From: Planctomycetaceae bacterium
GTDB lineage: Bacteria; Planctomycetota; Planctomycetia; Gemmatales; Gemmataceae
NCBI GenBank assembly: GCA_013823135.1
Contig: PNLP01000009.1
Coordinates: forward strand, 62,001-126,000
Reading direction: 5' to 3'
Length of the DNA stretch: 64,000 bases
In this document: positions 23,068 through 33,400 of the stretch, piece after piece
Position numbering within the stretch: position 1 is the first letter of the stretch
Layout of the letters: every line of letters starts with the position of its first letter
Notes under the pieces: generated by a model
The model's database searches: none
Told to the model about the DNA's origin: nothing
Seen by the model: only the letters and a program-made list of their open reading frames with translations
Position numbers and translations under genes: made by a program

Positions 23068-25536
23068 CTATCGGTTCACGATGAACTCTTTGGTGTTGAT
23101 GAGTGCCCAGAGCAGATCGCGCAGCCCGGATTGCGTGTCCTTTGCGTCGGTCAGGTACTTCTTCGCGATGCCGGTTTCGCGGTCGTCGGGCAAGCGGCTC
23201 AGCGTCCGCAAATATGCTTGCTGAACCAACTCCTCCGGCACAGTGGTCTTGTCCTTCGCGACCTGCTTGAGCCAGCCCTCAGGTCGATCGAGCAACTTCA
23301 GCACTTCGGGGTCGTTGCGCAGATAGACCGTCTGGAGCAGTGCGGGCTCGTTCGAGCGTTCGCAGTCGCAGTTCGTGAGCCGCACGGGCTTACCCAGCAA
23401 CATCACCGCATAGGTATCGTTCAGGCGACTACCCGCGAAGCCACTTGATCGCCCGATCGCCCTCAAGCCAGCCGGCTCCGCATCCAAGCGTTTCCGTTCC
23501 GGATCGGATGCTGTGGCCATCACCACCGCGTCGTACACCACCTCCGCGGGAAGTCGCCGCAACACCGCACGGCTCAGGTTGCGTTCGTCGGATCGATTCG
23601 TGTCGTTCGCACGCCACGAAAGCTGATAGGTGCGACTCGTGACAATCGTGCGATGCAACCACTTCATGTCGAACTTGCTCGCCACGAACCCACTGGCGAG
23701 GTAGTCGAGCAGTTCGGGGTTGCTCGGTGGGTTCGCGAGATTCAAGTCGTCCGGCGGGTCGATCAGCCCGGCCCCGAAGTAGTTCGCCCACACGCGGTTC
23801 ACGAATGCCTTGGCGAAGTACGGGTTCTCGGCGTCGCGCATCCAGTCCACGACCGGTTGCCGTGCGTCGGAGTAGGTCGCATTCACTACCTCCTCACCGC
23901 CGAGGAGTTTCGGCGTGAGCACGCGACCGCCCACCTTCACGCCGGGTTTCGTTCCCGGCCGCGGTTTCTGACTCGCGGGCACGTGCAGTTCCTTGAACGG
24001 CAGCACGGTTCCCGCTGCGAGCAGGTCCACGAACTTCCGCTTGTACACGCCCGAATCCTCGTCGAGTTTCTCCAACTCGGTTCCCTTCTTCATCGCCAGC
24101 GTGTCGGCCCGCGGGCCAAGCCCATAGCGGACCCCCGAGAAGAACGCCGTGAACTGGTCGAAGTCCTGTTTCGTCCACTGATCGTAAGGGTGCTTGTGGC
24201 ACTGTGCGCATTGCAGGTTGACGCCAAGGAATGCGTGCGCGAACGCGAGCGCCTGTTCCTCGGGCTTGCCGAGCGTGCGGCGCGTCCAGAAGTACGGCAT
24301 CGTGTCGCGCGCGGAGAAGTCGGTGGGCTTGGTCTTGCGGAAGTAACTGCTCATCTCGCCGCAGTAGTCCGCGAAACTCTGCTCCGACCGGCGACCGACC
24401 GCGAGCGCGATCCCCGCGATGAGTTTGTCGTAAGGTTCGTTCTCGCGAACCCGGCGATGCACCCAGTCGTACCACTGCCCGGCCTTCTCGCGGTTCAGTG
24501 CCTGCTCGCCACCCAGCGGTCCGGTGCGCTCGCTGTTCCCCGTGAAGTCGGAGATCTTCGTCGCCCACCACGCGGCGTACTCGGGGCTTGCGAGCAACTC
24601 CTCGATCTTCTTCGCTCGTTTGTCCGCAGCGGTGCTCGCGAGGAACGCTCGCACTTCGCCCGCCGTAGGGAGTGTTCCCGTGAGGTCGAGCGACAGTCGC
24701 CGGAAGAACTCTTCATCCGTGCTGAGGTCCGATGGCACGATACCGAGCTTGCGAAGTTTCGCGACCACCAACTCGTCGAGTTTCGTCGGGGTCGGCACTG
24801 CGGGATAGTTCGCCCAGATCTTGTCGGATACTGGCAACAGCACGGGAACGGGTGCGATGCCGTTGTCGTAGAAGACCACAATTGCGGTATCGCCCTTACC
24901 CGTCGCGGTGACGACACCGGTGAGGTTCACATTTGCAACCGATTCGTCGTTCGACCGGAAGCGGCACAGGGGCGTCACATCCTCGCGAGTTCCGTCGGCC
25001 CACTTCGCGATCACCCGGAGCTTCGCGGTGTCGCCCGCTTTCCCGAACACGATCTCCTTTGGCTCCACATCCAGCGCCGCGAACGCCGCTTCCTTCTCCT
25101 TCGCTCCCACGGCCCCGGCCTTGATCCACAGGTGCAAGAGGTTGTATTCCCAGCCATCTGCTGCCATTCGCTTGCCGCCCTTGTGCGATTCTTGCAGCGT
25201 GGGCTTGCGAAGGATCATGCTCTCGGTCGGCGACTTGCGATTCACACGCGGAGTGTCGCCACCGGTGACAGCGGCGAGATCAGCCGCGAAGTCGTACCCG
25301 AACAGCGACAGCCGGAACGCACCCTGACCCTGAAATGACCCGTGGCAGGCGCGACCGTTGCACCCCAACCGTCCCATGAGGGGCACGACGTGTCGCTGGA
25401 AGTTGGGGACCTCTTTGGACGCTGCTGCCTTGAACCGCTCGTTGACCGGTGGCGCGACTTCGTCTGCGGCGGGTGCAGAACTGACTGAAGCGACGAGAAG
25501 AATTGTCAGGGCGGAGAGGCGGAGGCGGGTAGTCAT
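23068..25536 (-). CDS. DUF1549/DUF1553 cytochrome-type protein with Ig-like (Big_2) insert
   Basis: 822 aa from the ATG at 25536. A signal peptide (MTTRLRLSALTILLVASVSS to about APA) leads to a PSD1-like domain with CNGRACHGSFQGQG, in which the Cys pair is spaced CX4CH rather than the usual CXXCH. A Big_2/Ig-like module (LRVIAKWADGTREDVTPLCR to GVVTATGKGDTAIVV) follows. DUF1549 has FFRRLSLDLTGTLPTAGEV, then QCAQCHKHPYDQWT with a clean CXXCH. DUF1553 ends in AFVNRVWANYFGAGLIDPPD, SRTYQLSWRAN and YLRTLSRLPDDRE. GGAGCGAG precedes the ATG. The Ig-like insert suggests cell-surface or polymer binding. Its partner DUF1501 gene follows on the same strand. Confidence 0.88.
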   Translation of the reverse strand: MTTRLRLSALTILLVASVSSAPAADEVAPPVNERFKAAASKEVPNFQRHVVPLMGRLGCNGRACHGSFQGQGAFRLSLFGYDFAADLAAVTGGDTPRVNRKSPTESMILRKPTLQESHKGGKRMAADGWEYNLLHLWIKAGAVGAKEKEAAFAALDVEPKEIVFGKAGDTAKLRVIAKWADGTREDVTPLCRFRSNDESVANVNLTGVVTATGKGDTAIVVFYDNGIAPVPVLLPVSDKIWANYPAVPTPTKLDELVVAKLRKLGIVPSDLSTDEEFFRRLSLDLTGTLPTAGEVRAFLASTAADKRAKKIEELLASPEYAAWWATKISDFTGNSERTGPLGGEQALNREKAGQWYDWVHRRVRENEPYDKLIAGIALAVGRRSEQSFADYCGEMSSYFRKTKPTDFSARDTMPYFWTRRTLGKPEEQALAFAHAFLGVNLQCAQCHKHPYDQWTKQDFDQFTAFFSGVRYGLGPRADTLAMKKGTELEKLDEDSGVYKRKFVDLLAAGTVLPFKELHVPASQKPRPGTKPGVKVGGRVLTPKLLGGEEVVNATYSDARQPVVDWMRDAENPYFAKAFVNRVWANYFGAGLIDPPDDLNLANPPSNPELLDYLASGFVASKFDMKWLHRTIVTSRTYQLSWRANDTNRSDERNLSRAVLRRLPAEVVYDAVVMATASDPERKRLDAEPAGLRAIGRSSGFAGSRLNDTYAVMLLGKPVRLTNCDCERSNEPALLQTVYLRNDPEVLKLLDRPEGWLKQVAKDKTTVPEELVQQAYLRTLSRLPDDRETGIAKKYLTDAKDTQSGLRDLLWALINTKEFIVNR

Positions 25537-25593
25537 GGACTCGCTCCGGTAATGTCGTGTTGCCTGGAGTATGCACCCTGGGAAGTCGCACCG

Positions 25594-25634
25594 CCACACC
25601 TCACCGTGAGAATCTCAGATATGGCGAGGTGTGG
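25594..25634 (-). terminator. Hairpin between the PQQ propeller gene and the DUF1549 gene
   Basis: CCACACCTC at 25594-25602 pairs with GAGGTGTGG at 25626-25634, and an inner TGAGA/TCTCA stem lies within the loop. It begins 14 bp after the propeller stop on the minus strand and could end that transcript. No T-run is evident, so it may instead act as an attenuator. Confidence 0.5.
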
Positions 25635-25647
25635 GGTGTCCGACTTG

Positions 25648-26916
25648 TTACTTCGCGGTCACATCGTGGCAGTACACCGTGTCGAGTTCGCGGATGTAGA
25701 GCTTGCCGCCCGCGACCACTGGGTGCGCCCACGTGTTGTTCTTGCCGTTGGGAACCTTGAACGCGCTGATCTCGGTGTACTTGTCCGCGGTCGCGTCCAC
25801 GAGTGCGACCCAGCCGTCCGAGTAGCGGATGTAGAGTTTGCCGTCGGCATAGGTCAGCGACGCGGAGCCGCGACCCTCGCCGCCTTCCTTGCCGCCCTTC
25901 CGCGACCACAGGATCTTGCCCGTCTTGAAGTCGGCACACCACGGGTTACCACTGTCGTCGCGGTCGCCGAATAAACGGTCGCCGACCAGGACCACGCCGC
26001 CGTGCTTGTTGGTCATCTCCGACTTCCAGTACACTTCATCCGCCGTGAAATCATTCCCCTTCTTGGTGATCTTCACCAGTGCGGCACCACGGCCGTAACC
26101 GGTTGATGCGTAGACGTGATCGCCGCTGATGATCGGAGTCGGGATGTTCGCGGTGTTCCCGCCGAACCGGTCGTTCTTCGTACCAAACCGCCAGAGCATC
26201 TTCCCATCTTTCGCCGCAAACGACACCAACCCGTTCGCCATCAGTGTGACATACTGTTTCACGCCGCCGAAGTTCGCGATCACAACCGATGCGTAACCCG
26301 CTGTGTCGCCACCAGGAACTTTCCCCTTCCACACGACGTTGCCAGTCTTCTTCGCCAGTGCCACCATCGTCGCGTCCGCACCACCTGGCGTGACGATTAC
26401 GTTGTCCCCGTCGATCAGCGGAGATTCCGTGAAGTTCCACCCGCCGGACTGCCCGCCGAAATCCTTCGTGAGCGACTTTCGCCACACTTCCTTGCCATCC
26501 TTCGCGGTCGCACAGACGAGGTCGCCGTGCTGACCCAGCGCGACTACGAGTTCGCCGTCAGTCGAGGGGGTACAGCGGGGCCCCTGGTAGTTGCCGCCGG
26601 AGCCGCCTACCTTCAATTCCCACACCTTGTCACCCGTCTTGCGGTCGAGACCGAAGAGGAAGCAGTCTTGCTTCACATCGCCCATCGTCACGACCCGATC
26701 GCCCATCACGGACACCGTGGAGAACCCCACGCCGAAGCCCGTGGACTTCCACACCACCGGCGGGCCGCCTTCAGGCCAAGACTTCAGAAGCCCTTTATCT
26801 TTCGAGACGCCCGTGCGGTCCGCACCGCGAAACATGGGCCAGTCCGCATCGGCAGCGGTTACGACCGTGGCGAGCGACGACGAGAGGAGGCAAATCGCGA
26901 TCCTGGTGGAGAGCAT
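25648..26916 (-). CDS. Secreted PQQ-like beta-propeller protein
   Basis: 422 aa from the ATG at 26916, which has GGAG 6 nt upstream; the in-frame ATG at 26928 (4 codons earlier) has no such site. The signal peptide is MLSTRIAICLLSSSLATVVT. The mature part begins DWPMFRGADRTGVSKDKGLL, the usual planctomycete PQQ propeller opening, and carries blades such as GLDRKTGDKVWEL, ALAKKTGNVVWKG, GDHVYASTGYGRGAAL and DFKTGKILWSRK. No quinone-enzyme active site is evident, so binding or scaffolding is as likely as catalysis. The upstream open frame (about 50 codons) has no conserved sequence. It lies between the DUF1549/DUF1501 pair and the DUF4139 gene, all on the minus strand. Confidence 0.85.
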   Translation of the reverse strand: MLSTRIAICLLSSSLATVVTAADADWPMFRGADRTGVSKDKGLLKSWPEGGPPVVWKSTGFGVGFSTVSVMGDRVVTMGDVKQDCFLFGLDRKTGDKVWELKVGGSGGNYQGPRCTPSTDGELVVALGQHGDLVCATAKDGKEVWRKSLTKDFGGQSGGWNFTESPLIDGDNVIVTPGGADATMVALAKKTGNVVWKGKVPGGDTAGYASVVIANFGGVKQYVTLMANGLVSFAAKDGKMLWRFGTKNDRFGGNTANIPTPIISGDHVYASTGYGRGAALVKITKKGNDFTADEVYWKSEMTNKHGGVVLVGDRLFGDRDDSGNPWCADFKTGKILWSRKGGKEGGEGRGSASLTYADGKLYIRYSDGWVALVDATADKYTEISAFKVPNGKNNTWAHPVVAGGKLYIRELDTVYCHDVTAK

Positions 26917-27080
26917 GAGCGGCTCCATGAGTCGAGAGGGATGAAGGCGGGTGGGGCAAGACTGCCCGAAAGGTGATTTATAGAACGGCTGGCAGATTGA
27001 CGCCCCAGCCTTCAACGCAGTGTGCCGCGAGGTGAGCGACCCCGCGGCACAGTTCATTCGCACTGCCTTTCGCCCGGCGG

Positions 27081-28835
27081 CTACCGCCAGTAGTAGTGCC
27101 AGGAATACGACTGCTCAGAACTCTGCCCCGCCGCAAGTTTAGCGGTCCACGTCACACGGCCGATGCCGTTGAAGTGCCCCCACCACGACGGCCAGGAGTA
27201 GTATCCCCACCATACCGGCCGGGTGTGGCCGATGAAGCTGTCGTCGTCTTCCAGCAGGTTCACCATCTCCGCCTTGGCACCATCGCCAGCCTTGTCCACA
27301 TTGCCAAGGACATACCGCGTGACTTCGACTTCGATCGGCTTGCCACTGGAATTGGTCAGTTCAATGCTGCTGCCAATGTCGATCCGCCAGAATGAATCTC
27401 CATTGAAGCTGGATGCGTTCGGTGTCCGCTTTGCTTCCTTGTCGTGCTTCTTGACCTTCACATCGACGGCCGTCGTGAGCGTGAGGTCAACCGCCTCACC
27501 CTTCGACGTGTAGGTCATCATCGCCTGAGACAGCACCTTGCCCTCCTTGAGAAGCATCGCCGGGGCAGTCGTCAGCGGTTGGGTGTTCCCGTTAAACAGA
27601 CGAATCTTGTGGACGACCTTCGGGGCGGTCATGAGCCGCACCAACTCGGCCGTGCGAGGGTCCGTTACCTGTCGTCGAAGTTCGGTCGGGGGAGCGTAAG
27701 GAATGTCGAGCGTGTACACATCCTTGTACTCGATGGTGAACTGCGACACAGGCAGAACCATCCGCTGACCTTTCGCGAGCGTGACGTTCTTCACGGTGAA
27801 CACGAACAGGTCTTCACTCTGGCTGCCGCCACCACCAATCTCTGGCCCCAGATCGGGGGCCACGTCAGGCTGACGTGGCCCCTTCGCGTGCCGTACCTCG
27901 CCTCCGCGAGCGACCTGCGTCATCATCGCGTTACTCAGGGCGTACTGTGTCGAGGCGTCGGTCTGGAAGTAGGGCGACAACTGGGCAACCGCCTGACTCA
28001 GTGCGATCGGGTCGGTCGTGTCCTTGAAGTAGAACGAGGGAACGCCGACCACGAAGTTGACCGTCGCGTCGTTCAGGTCCGTGAGTTCGTTCAACAGTGT
28101 CGCCTGTAGCTTCACGACGGCTTTCCCCTTGCCGTCCAGTTCAATGCGGTAGCCGGGAATCCAGCGAATCCCCTTCTGAACGTAAGCCATCCCGACCTCG
28201 ACAGTTTTCGCTGCCGGTTGGCCGCCCCAATCGAGCTTCATGGTCAGCAGGTTGCGGATCTCTTCATCGCTCACCTTGGTCGCATACTTCCCCACGAACT
28301 TCACGTCGGTGATGTGCTCGATCGGCACCGCCCGCGTTCCCTCAACGGTCTTGAGCAGCAGGATGTTCCCCTTGATGGGAAGGTGATCGCCTGCCGGTGG
28401 CGGCAGCGTGGCGTCGAGTTCCTCGGACGAGCGAGTCAGAAGGCGGACGATCGTCGCGGGGTATCCGGGTTTGGTTCCTTCCGTCACGACGATCTCGGCA
28501 CCGACGTTGGCCTCGATCAGTTCCCGGAGCGTGAGTGCGGTCCGTTCAACTTGAACTCGCCGCCGCCCCGCAGTGACCGAGTGCAGAGTGGCTTTCTTGT
28601 CGAGGGAGTACGGCCAGAAGGTGCCCAGCACCGGGGTTGGTAGCAGGTCGAGCAACACGTTCCCGTTATCGGTGGGCATCGTTCCCTGGTGAACGACGTA
28701 GGCGTGACCATCCTTGAAGACCGTCACTTCCTTCACCGGCATCTTGGCAAGGGCGCCCAAAGGGGCTGCGGGTTCGGCCGTCGCGGGGCCGGACGCCACA
28801 AGGAGAACAACAGCGGCATAGAGGTTCCGGCGCAT
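27081..28835 (-). CDS. Exported DUF4139-like protein
   Basis: 584 aa. The N-terminus MRRNLYAAVVLLVASGPATA is a signal peptide. The sequence then has the VTVFKDGHAYVVHQG opening and the later IRWIPGYRIELDGKGKAVVK, LLNELTDLNDATVNFVVGVP block typical of DUF4139/mucoidy-inhibitor-like proteins. A central low-complexity section (HAKGPRQPDVAPDLGPEIGG) separates it from a C-terminal beta domain that ends with the aromatic-rich HTRPVWWGYYSWPSWWGHFN. Function is unknown in this family. The product is likely periplasmic or surface-exposed. The gene is 17 bp downstream of the propeller stop region on the other side and shares its strand, but its own promoter probably lies in 28836-29018. Confidence 0.7.
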   Translation of the reverse strand: MRRNLYAAVVLLVASGPATAEPAAPLGALAKMPVKEVTVFKDGHAYVVHQGTMPTDNGNVLLDLLPTPVLGTFWPYSLDKKATLHSVTAGRRRVQVERTALTLRELIEANVGAEIVVTEGTKPGYPATIVRLLTRSSEELDATLPPPAGDHLPIKGNILLLKTVEGTRAVPIEHITDVKFVGKYATKVSDEEIRNLLTMKLDWGGQPAAKTVEVGMAYVQKGIRWIPGYRIELDGKGKAVVKLQATLLNELTDLNDATVNFVVGVPSFYFKDTTDPIALSQAVAQLSPYFQTDASTQYALSNAMMTQVARGGEVRHAKGPRQPDVAPDLGPEIGGGGSQSEDLFVFTVKNVTLAKGQRMVLPVSQFTIEYKDVYTLDIPYAPPTELRRQVTDPRTAELVRLMTAPKVVHKIRLFNGNTQPLTTAPAMLLKEGKVLSQAMMTYTSKGEAVDLTLTTAVDVKVKKHDKEAKRTPNASSFNGDSFWRIDIGSSIELTNSSGKPIEVEVTRYVLGNVDKAGDGAKAEMVNLLEDDDSFIGHTRPVWWGYYSWPSWWGHFNGIGRVTWTAKLAAGQSSEQSYSWHYYWR

Positions 28836-28960
28836 AGTTCACCTTCAGTGAGATGTGGAAGGTCTGCTGTCAGCGGAAGTATAGCGGCAGTTCCGCGCAG
28901 GTGGCGCAACGCTTCAGTAACAGCAGAAATGAGCTTATAAGCCGGGAGATAAACGCGAAC

Positions 28961-28982
28961 GAGATGCACCCGGGTGCATCTC
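28961..28982. terminator. Perfect 22-bp palindrome downstream of a DUF1501 gene
   Basis: GAGATGCACCCGGGTGCATC followed by TC is a perfect palindrome with no loop. It lies 36 bp after the stop of the DUF1501 gene (29019) and 125 bp upstream of the DUF4139 start. As RNA it would form a strong hairpin and could be a terminator. As DNA, a loop-free palindrome also fits a dimeric-repressor operator for the DUF4139 gene. Confidence 0.5.
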
Positions 28983-29018
28983 GTGGTCGATGTGATTCGG
29001 CCGAACGAAATCCAAGGC

Positions 29019-30440
29019 TCACGCCAGGATTTCGTTCACGACCTTCGCGGGTTCGACACCGGTGAGCTTGGCATCGAGACCCTGGAACTTGTACGTCAGC
29101 TTGTCGTGGTCGATCCCCATGAGGTGCAAGATGGTCGCGTGCAGGTCGCGAACTTGCACGGGATCTTTGGTCACATTGTAGCAGTAATCATCCGTCTCGC
29201 CGTGGCTCACGCCGCCCTTGATGCCGCCACCCGCGAGCCAAACGGAGAAGCATTTCGGATGGTGGTCTCGGCCGTAGTTGGTCGCGGTGAGTGCCCCCTG
29301 GCTGTACACCGTTCGCCCGAACTCCCCGCCCCACACGATGAGCGTTTCATCGAGAAGGCCACGCGCTTCGAGATCCTTCAGCAATGCCGCCGTGGGCGTG
29401 TCGGTATCGCGGCACTGACCGCGAAGCGCCGGGGGCAACCCGCCGTGGTGATCCCAGCCCATGTGGAACAGTTGCACGAACCGCACGCCACGTTCCGAGA
29501 GCCGGCGGGCGAGAAGGCAGTTGTAGGCGTAGCTTCCGGGTCGCTTCACATCCGGGCCGTAGGCTTCGAGCGACTTCGCAGGTTCCTTCGAGAGATCGGT
29601 GAGCGCGGGAACGCTCGTCTGCATCCGGAACGCCATCTCGTACTGCGCAATCCGCGTGGCAATCTCCGGGTCACCCGTCGAGCCGAGCTTCAGCTTGTTC
29701 AACTCACCGAGTTCGTCCAGCATCTCGCGACGCGTGCCGCGGTCGATTCCCGGCGGGTCGGACAGATACAGCACCGGGTCACCCTGGTTGCGGAGCTTCA
29801 CCCCTTGAAGCCGCGTGGGAAGGAAGCCGCTGCCCCAAAGGCGATCGTAGAGCGGCTGATCGGCCGGCCGCCCGGAGCCTTGCGAGGTGAGCACGATGTA
29901 CGCAGGCAAGTCCGCATTTTCGCTGCCGAGACCATAGGCGAGCCACGAGCCGATGCTGGGGCGGCCGGCGATCTCCTGGCCCGTCTGGAAGAACGTGATA
30001 GCCGGGTCGTGGTTGATGGCGTTCGTCTGCATCGACTTGATGACCGCGATCTTGTCGGCCCACTTCGCCGTCTGTGGGAGCAGTTCACAAAACCACTGCC
30101 CGCTCTGTCCATGTTTAGCGAACTTGAAGATCGACGGCGCAACCGGGAACTTGGCCTGCCCCGATGTCATGCCGGTGAGCCGCTGCCCCATGCGGATCGA
30201 CGCAGGCAAATCCTCGCCACGAACCTTCTCCAAGCCGGGCTTGGGGTCGAACAGATCCATCTGCGACGGAGCGCCAGACTGGAACAGGTAGATGACCCGC
30301 TTGGCCTTCGCCTTGGGTGCGGGGCTGGCGTTCGCGGTCAGCGAGCCGAGCGCGGCGAGGCCGAGACCGGTTGCGGAACCCGCGAGGAATGTCCGTCGAT
30401 TGAGCTGGTCCTGAAACCGAAGCAGCGTGTTCGGGTGCAT
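29019..30440 (-). CDS. DUF1501 domain protein, Tat-exported
   Basis: 473 aa, slightly longer than the other copies. A Tat signal (LNRRTFLAGSATGLGLAALG) leads to the DUF1501 fold: VIYLFQSGAPSQMDLFDPKP, IAVIKSMQTNAINHDPAITF, SYAYNCLLARRLSERGVRFV, HMGWDHHGGLPP in place of WDTH, VWGGEFGRTVYSQG and YGRDHHPKCFSVWLAGGGIK. The metal-site block therefore has WDHH and GRDHHP variants, a recognisable DUF1501 subgroup. It is 9 bp downstream of the large DUF1549/1553 gene on the same strand and the pair is almost certainly co-transcribed. A perfect palindrome follows the stop. Substrate unknown. Confidence 0.9.
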   Translation of the reverse strand: MHPNTLLRFQDQLNRRTFLAGSATGLGLAALGSLTANASPAPKAKAKRVIYLFQSGAPSQMDLFDPKPGLEKVRGEDLPASIRMGQRLTGMTSGQAKFPVAPSIFKFAKHGQSGQWFCELLPQTAKWADKIAVIKSMQTNAINHDPAITFFQTGQEIAGRPSIGSWLAYGLGSENADLPAYIVLTSQGSGRPADQPLYDRLWGSGFLPTRLQGVKLRNQGDPVLYLSDPPGIDRGTRREMLDELGELNKLKLGSTGDPEIATRIAQYEMAFRMQTSVPALTDLSKEPAKSLEAYGPDVKRPGSYAYNCLLARRLSERGVRFVQLFHMGWDHHGGLPPALRGQCRDTDTPTAALLKDLEARGLLDETLIVWGGEFGRTVYSQGALTATNYGRDHHPKCFSVWLAGGGIKGGVSHGETDDYCYNVTKDPVQVRDLHATILHLMGIDHDKLTYKFQGLDAKLTGVEPAKVVNEILA

Positions 30441-30449
30441 GATCTCTCC

Positions 30450-33400
30450 TCACTCGCGGGTGATGGTTTCGTCCAGGTTCAGGATGACGCTCGCGGTCAC
30501 GGTGTATGCTGCAAGTTCGGCCGGGTCGATGCTCGTGTCGGGTTTCGTTTCGCCAGGCGCGAGCAGCTTCGCGGCCGCTGCGGGGTTGGCCTTGAAACTG
30601 TCGATTCGTTTCGCCAGACCCGCAACGAGTACCTTCAGTTCCGCATCGCTCGGTGTGCGGGCAAGCGTCAACTGGAATGCGTGCGTGATCCGCGCCTCGG
30701 GTGATTTCCCGCCATCCTTGATGGCCTTCGTGGCCAACACTCGCGATGCCTCCACGAACGTGATTTCGTTCATCAGCGCGAGCGCCTGAAGCGGCGTGTT
30801 CGTTCGACCGCGACGAACGCTACATACCTCGCGACCGGGTGCATCGAACAGAAGCATCGTCGGCGGTGCGGCGGTTCGCTTCCAGATCGTGTAGAGGCTG
30901 CGACGATACAGGCCGTCGCCAACGTCGTGCTTGTAGTTTCGCAGGTTGCCGTAGAAGTTCGTTTCGTCCCACACGCCCGCAGGCATGTAGGGCCGCACGC
31001 TTGGGCCGCCGACCTTCCGGACGAGCAGGCCGCTCGCCGCGAGAGCGTTATCGCGAACCAACTCGGCGGGCAACCGGAACCGCACCTGCCTTGCCAGCAA
31101 GCGGTTCTCGGGATCCTTGGCAAGCAGTTCGGGCGTGACTCGCGACGCCTGCCGATAGGTCGCCGACATCACGATGGTTTTCTGAATCGCCTTCATATCC
31201 CACTTGAGGCGAACGAACTCCGTGGCGAGCCAGTCGAGCAGTTCCGGGTGCGTCGGCGGTTCGCCCTGGATGCCGAAGTTCTCGGTGGACCGCACCAGTC
31301 CGGAGCCAAAGAGTTGTTCCCAGAAGCGGTTCACCGCGACGCGCGCCGTGAGCGGATTCTCGGGCGAAGCGATCCACCGGGCGAGGCCGAGGCGGTTGTT
31401 GGGAACGTCTTTCGGCAGTGGCGGCAGCGCGGCAGGAATCCCCGCCGTCACCTTGTCGCCCTTCTTGTCGTACTGTCCGCGGAGGAGGATGAAGGCGTCA
31501 CGCGGTTTGGGCAATTCATCCATCACCATCGCGGTTGGGAACGTCGCCTCGAAGTCTGCGAGTGCCTTTTTCGCGGCGGCGAGAGCACGATCCCCGTTTG
31601 TCACCGCCCCGGCGTGGTGTTGGCGGAAGTACGCCATCAGTTCCTGAGCCTGTTGCGGGGTTCGCTTTTCCGAAGGAGTTGCGAGCGCGGCAGCGACTCC
31701 CGCAGGGATAGCACCGCGTTCGTGCGGCGAGTTCCCGTCAGTGATCGACACCCGGAAGTGGCCGGGCTGGTGGCCCGGGAAATGCGATCCGAACACAAGG
31801 GCAACCGTGACCTTTGCCGGCCCATCGAGCTTCATGGGCTTCTCGAAAGCGAACACCGCGTCGTGTGGCTGGCCCACCTTCGGGTGAATCGCCCAGCCCG
31901 TCACGGGGTCGGCGTCGATTGCACCCGCAACCGCGTAGTTCTCCTGGCTGAACGTCGCCGAGGCAGTGGCCAGCTTCACTGGCTTTCCATCCACCGTCAC
32001 CTGCACATCGGTCAACACGAAGTTTCCATTCGCCGAGCGCCCCGGCCCTTTACCCTTCAGCTTCTCATCGTGGAACGTCTCGAACCGCACGGCAGACAGT
32101 TCCTTCGCGTCGGTCGAAAGCGTGACAGTATAAGTGTCGGAGTCGCCGTTCGGCCCGGTCGCCAGGACGGAGTTGTCAGCCTGCACCGCCAGTTTTGCCT
32201 TCCCGGCTGATGTCACTGAGGCTGGTTTCGGCGTCACCCACGTCGGGCCAAGTTTCTTCACGTCAACCGTCTTCTCCCACGCGGCCAGTTTGGGGAGCAG
32301 TTCCTTCTCGGCGTCACGAGCCTTGGCCGTGGCCGCATCAACCGCGGCGTGCAGTTCCTTGAGTTTCGCCTCATCTTCCGGTCGCGGTGCCTGGACAAGT
32401 GGCGGGTGGTTGACGGGCCGTTCCGCGCCGACACCCGACTCGGGGACGTTGTTGAAGTACGCGAACAGTTGGTAGAACTCGCGCTGCGAAACCGGGTCGT
32501 ACTTGTGGTCGTGGCAGCGACAGCAACCCATCGTCAGCCCTTGCCAGACCGAGAACGTGGTATCCACGCGATCGACGACGGTTTCAATTCGCCATTCCTC
32601 CGCAATGATCCCACCCTCGGTGTTGATGCGGTGGTTGCGGTTGAAGCCCGTCGCGAGTTTCTGACTCACCGTCGCGTTGGGCAGCATGTCGCCAGCGAGT
32701 TGTTCGATAGTGAACTGGTCGTAAGGCATGTTCGTGTTGAAGGCGTCGATAACCCAGTCACGCCAGCGCCACATGAACCGTTCATAGTCTGCCTGGTAGC
32801 CATTGCTGTCGGCGTAGCGTGCCCCGTCGAGCCACGACATGGCCATCCGTTCGCCGTACTGGGGCGATTCCAGCAGCTTGTTGACAACCTTCTCGTATGC
32901 CTCAGGCGAATCATCTTTCAGGAACGCGGCGACCTCCTGGGGCGTGGGCGGCAGGCCCGTGAGGTCGAGCGAGAGCCGGCGGATCAGCGTGGTCTTGTCG
33001 GCTTCCGGCGACGGCTTCAACCCTTCCGATTCCAGACGAGCGAGCACGAATGCGTCGATGGGATTTCGAACCCAGGTGGCCGTCTTCACTCCGGGAGATG
33101 GGGGCCGAACCGGGGCGATGAATGCCCAGTGCGCCGACCACGTTGCCCCCTGCTCAACCCATGCCTTCAGTGTCGCGATCTGGGCCGCGGTCATCTTCTT
33201 CCCGCTCTTGGCGGGGGGCATCAGTTCGGCACCATCGTGGGCCGTCACTCGCACAATCAGTTCACTCTCCGCAGGCTTCCCCGGCACGACGGAATTACTC
33301 CCAAGCAACCCTTCTTTGGTGTCGAGCCGCAGTTTCGCCTTACGGGTTTTCTCATCCGGCCCGTGGCAGGCGAAGCAGTTGTCGGCCAGGATCGGTCGCA

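Noticed and set aside
23653..25338. 561-codon plus-strand frame opposite the DUF1549 gene
   Set aside because: Antisense to a gene with DUF1549/1553 motifs and CXXCH; no own family features.
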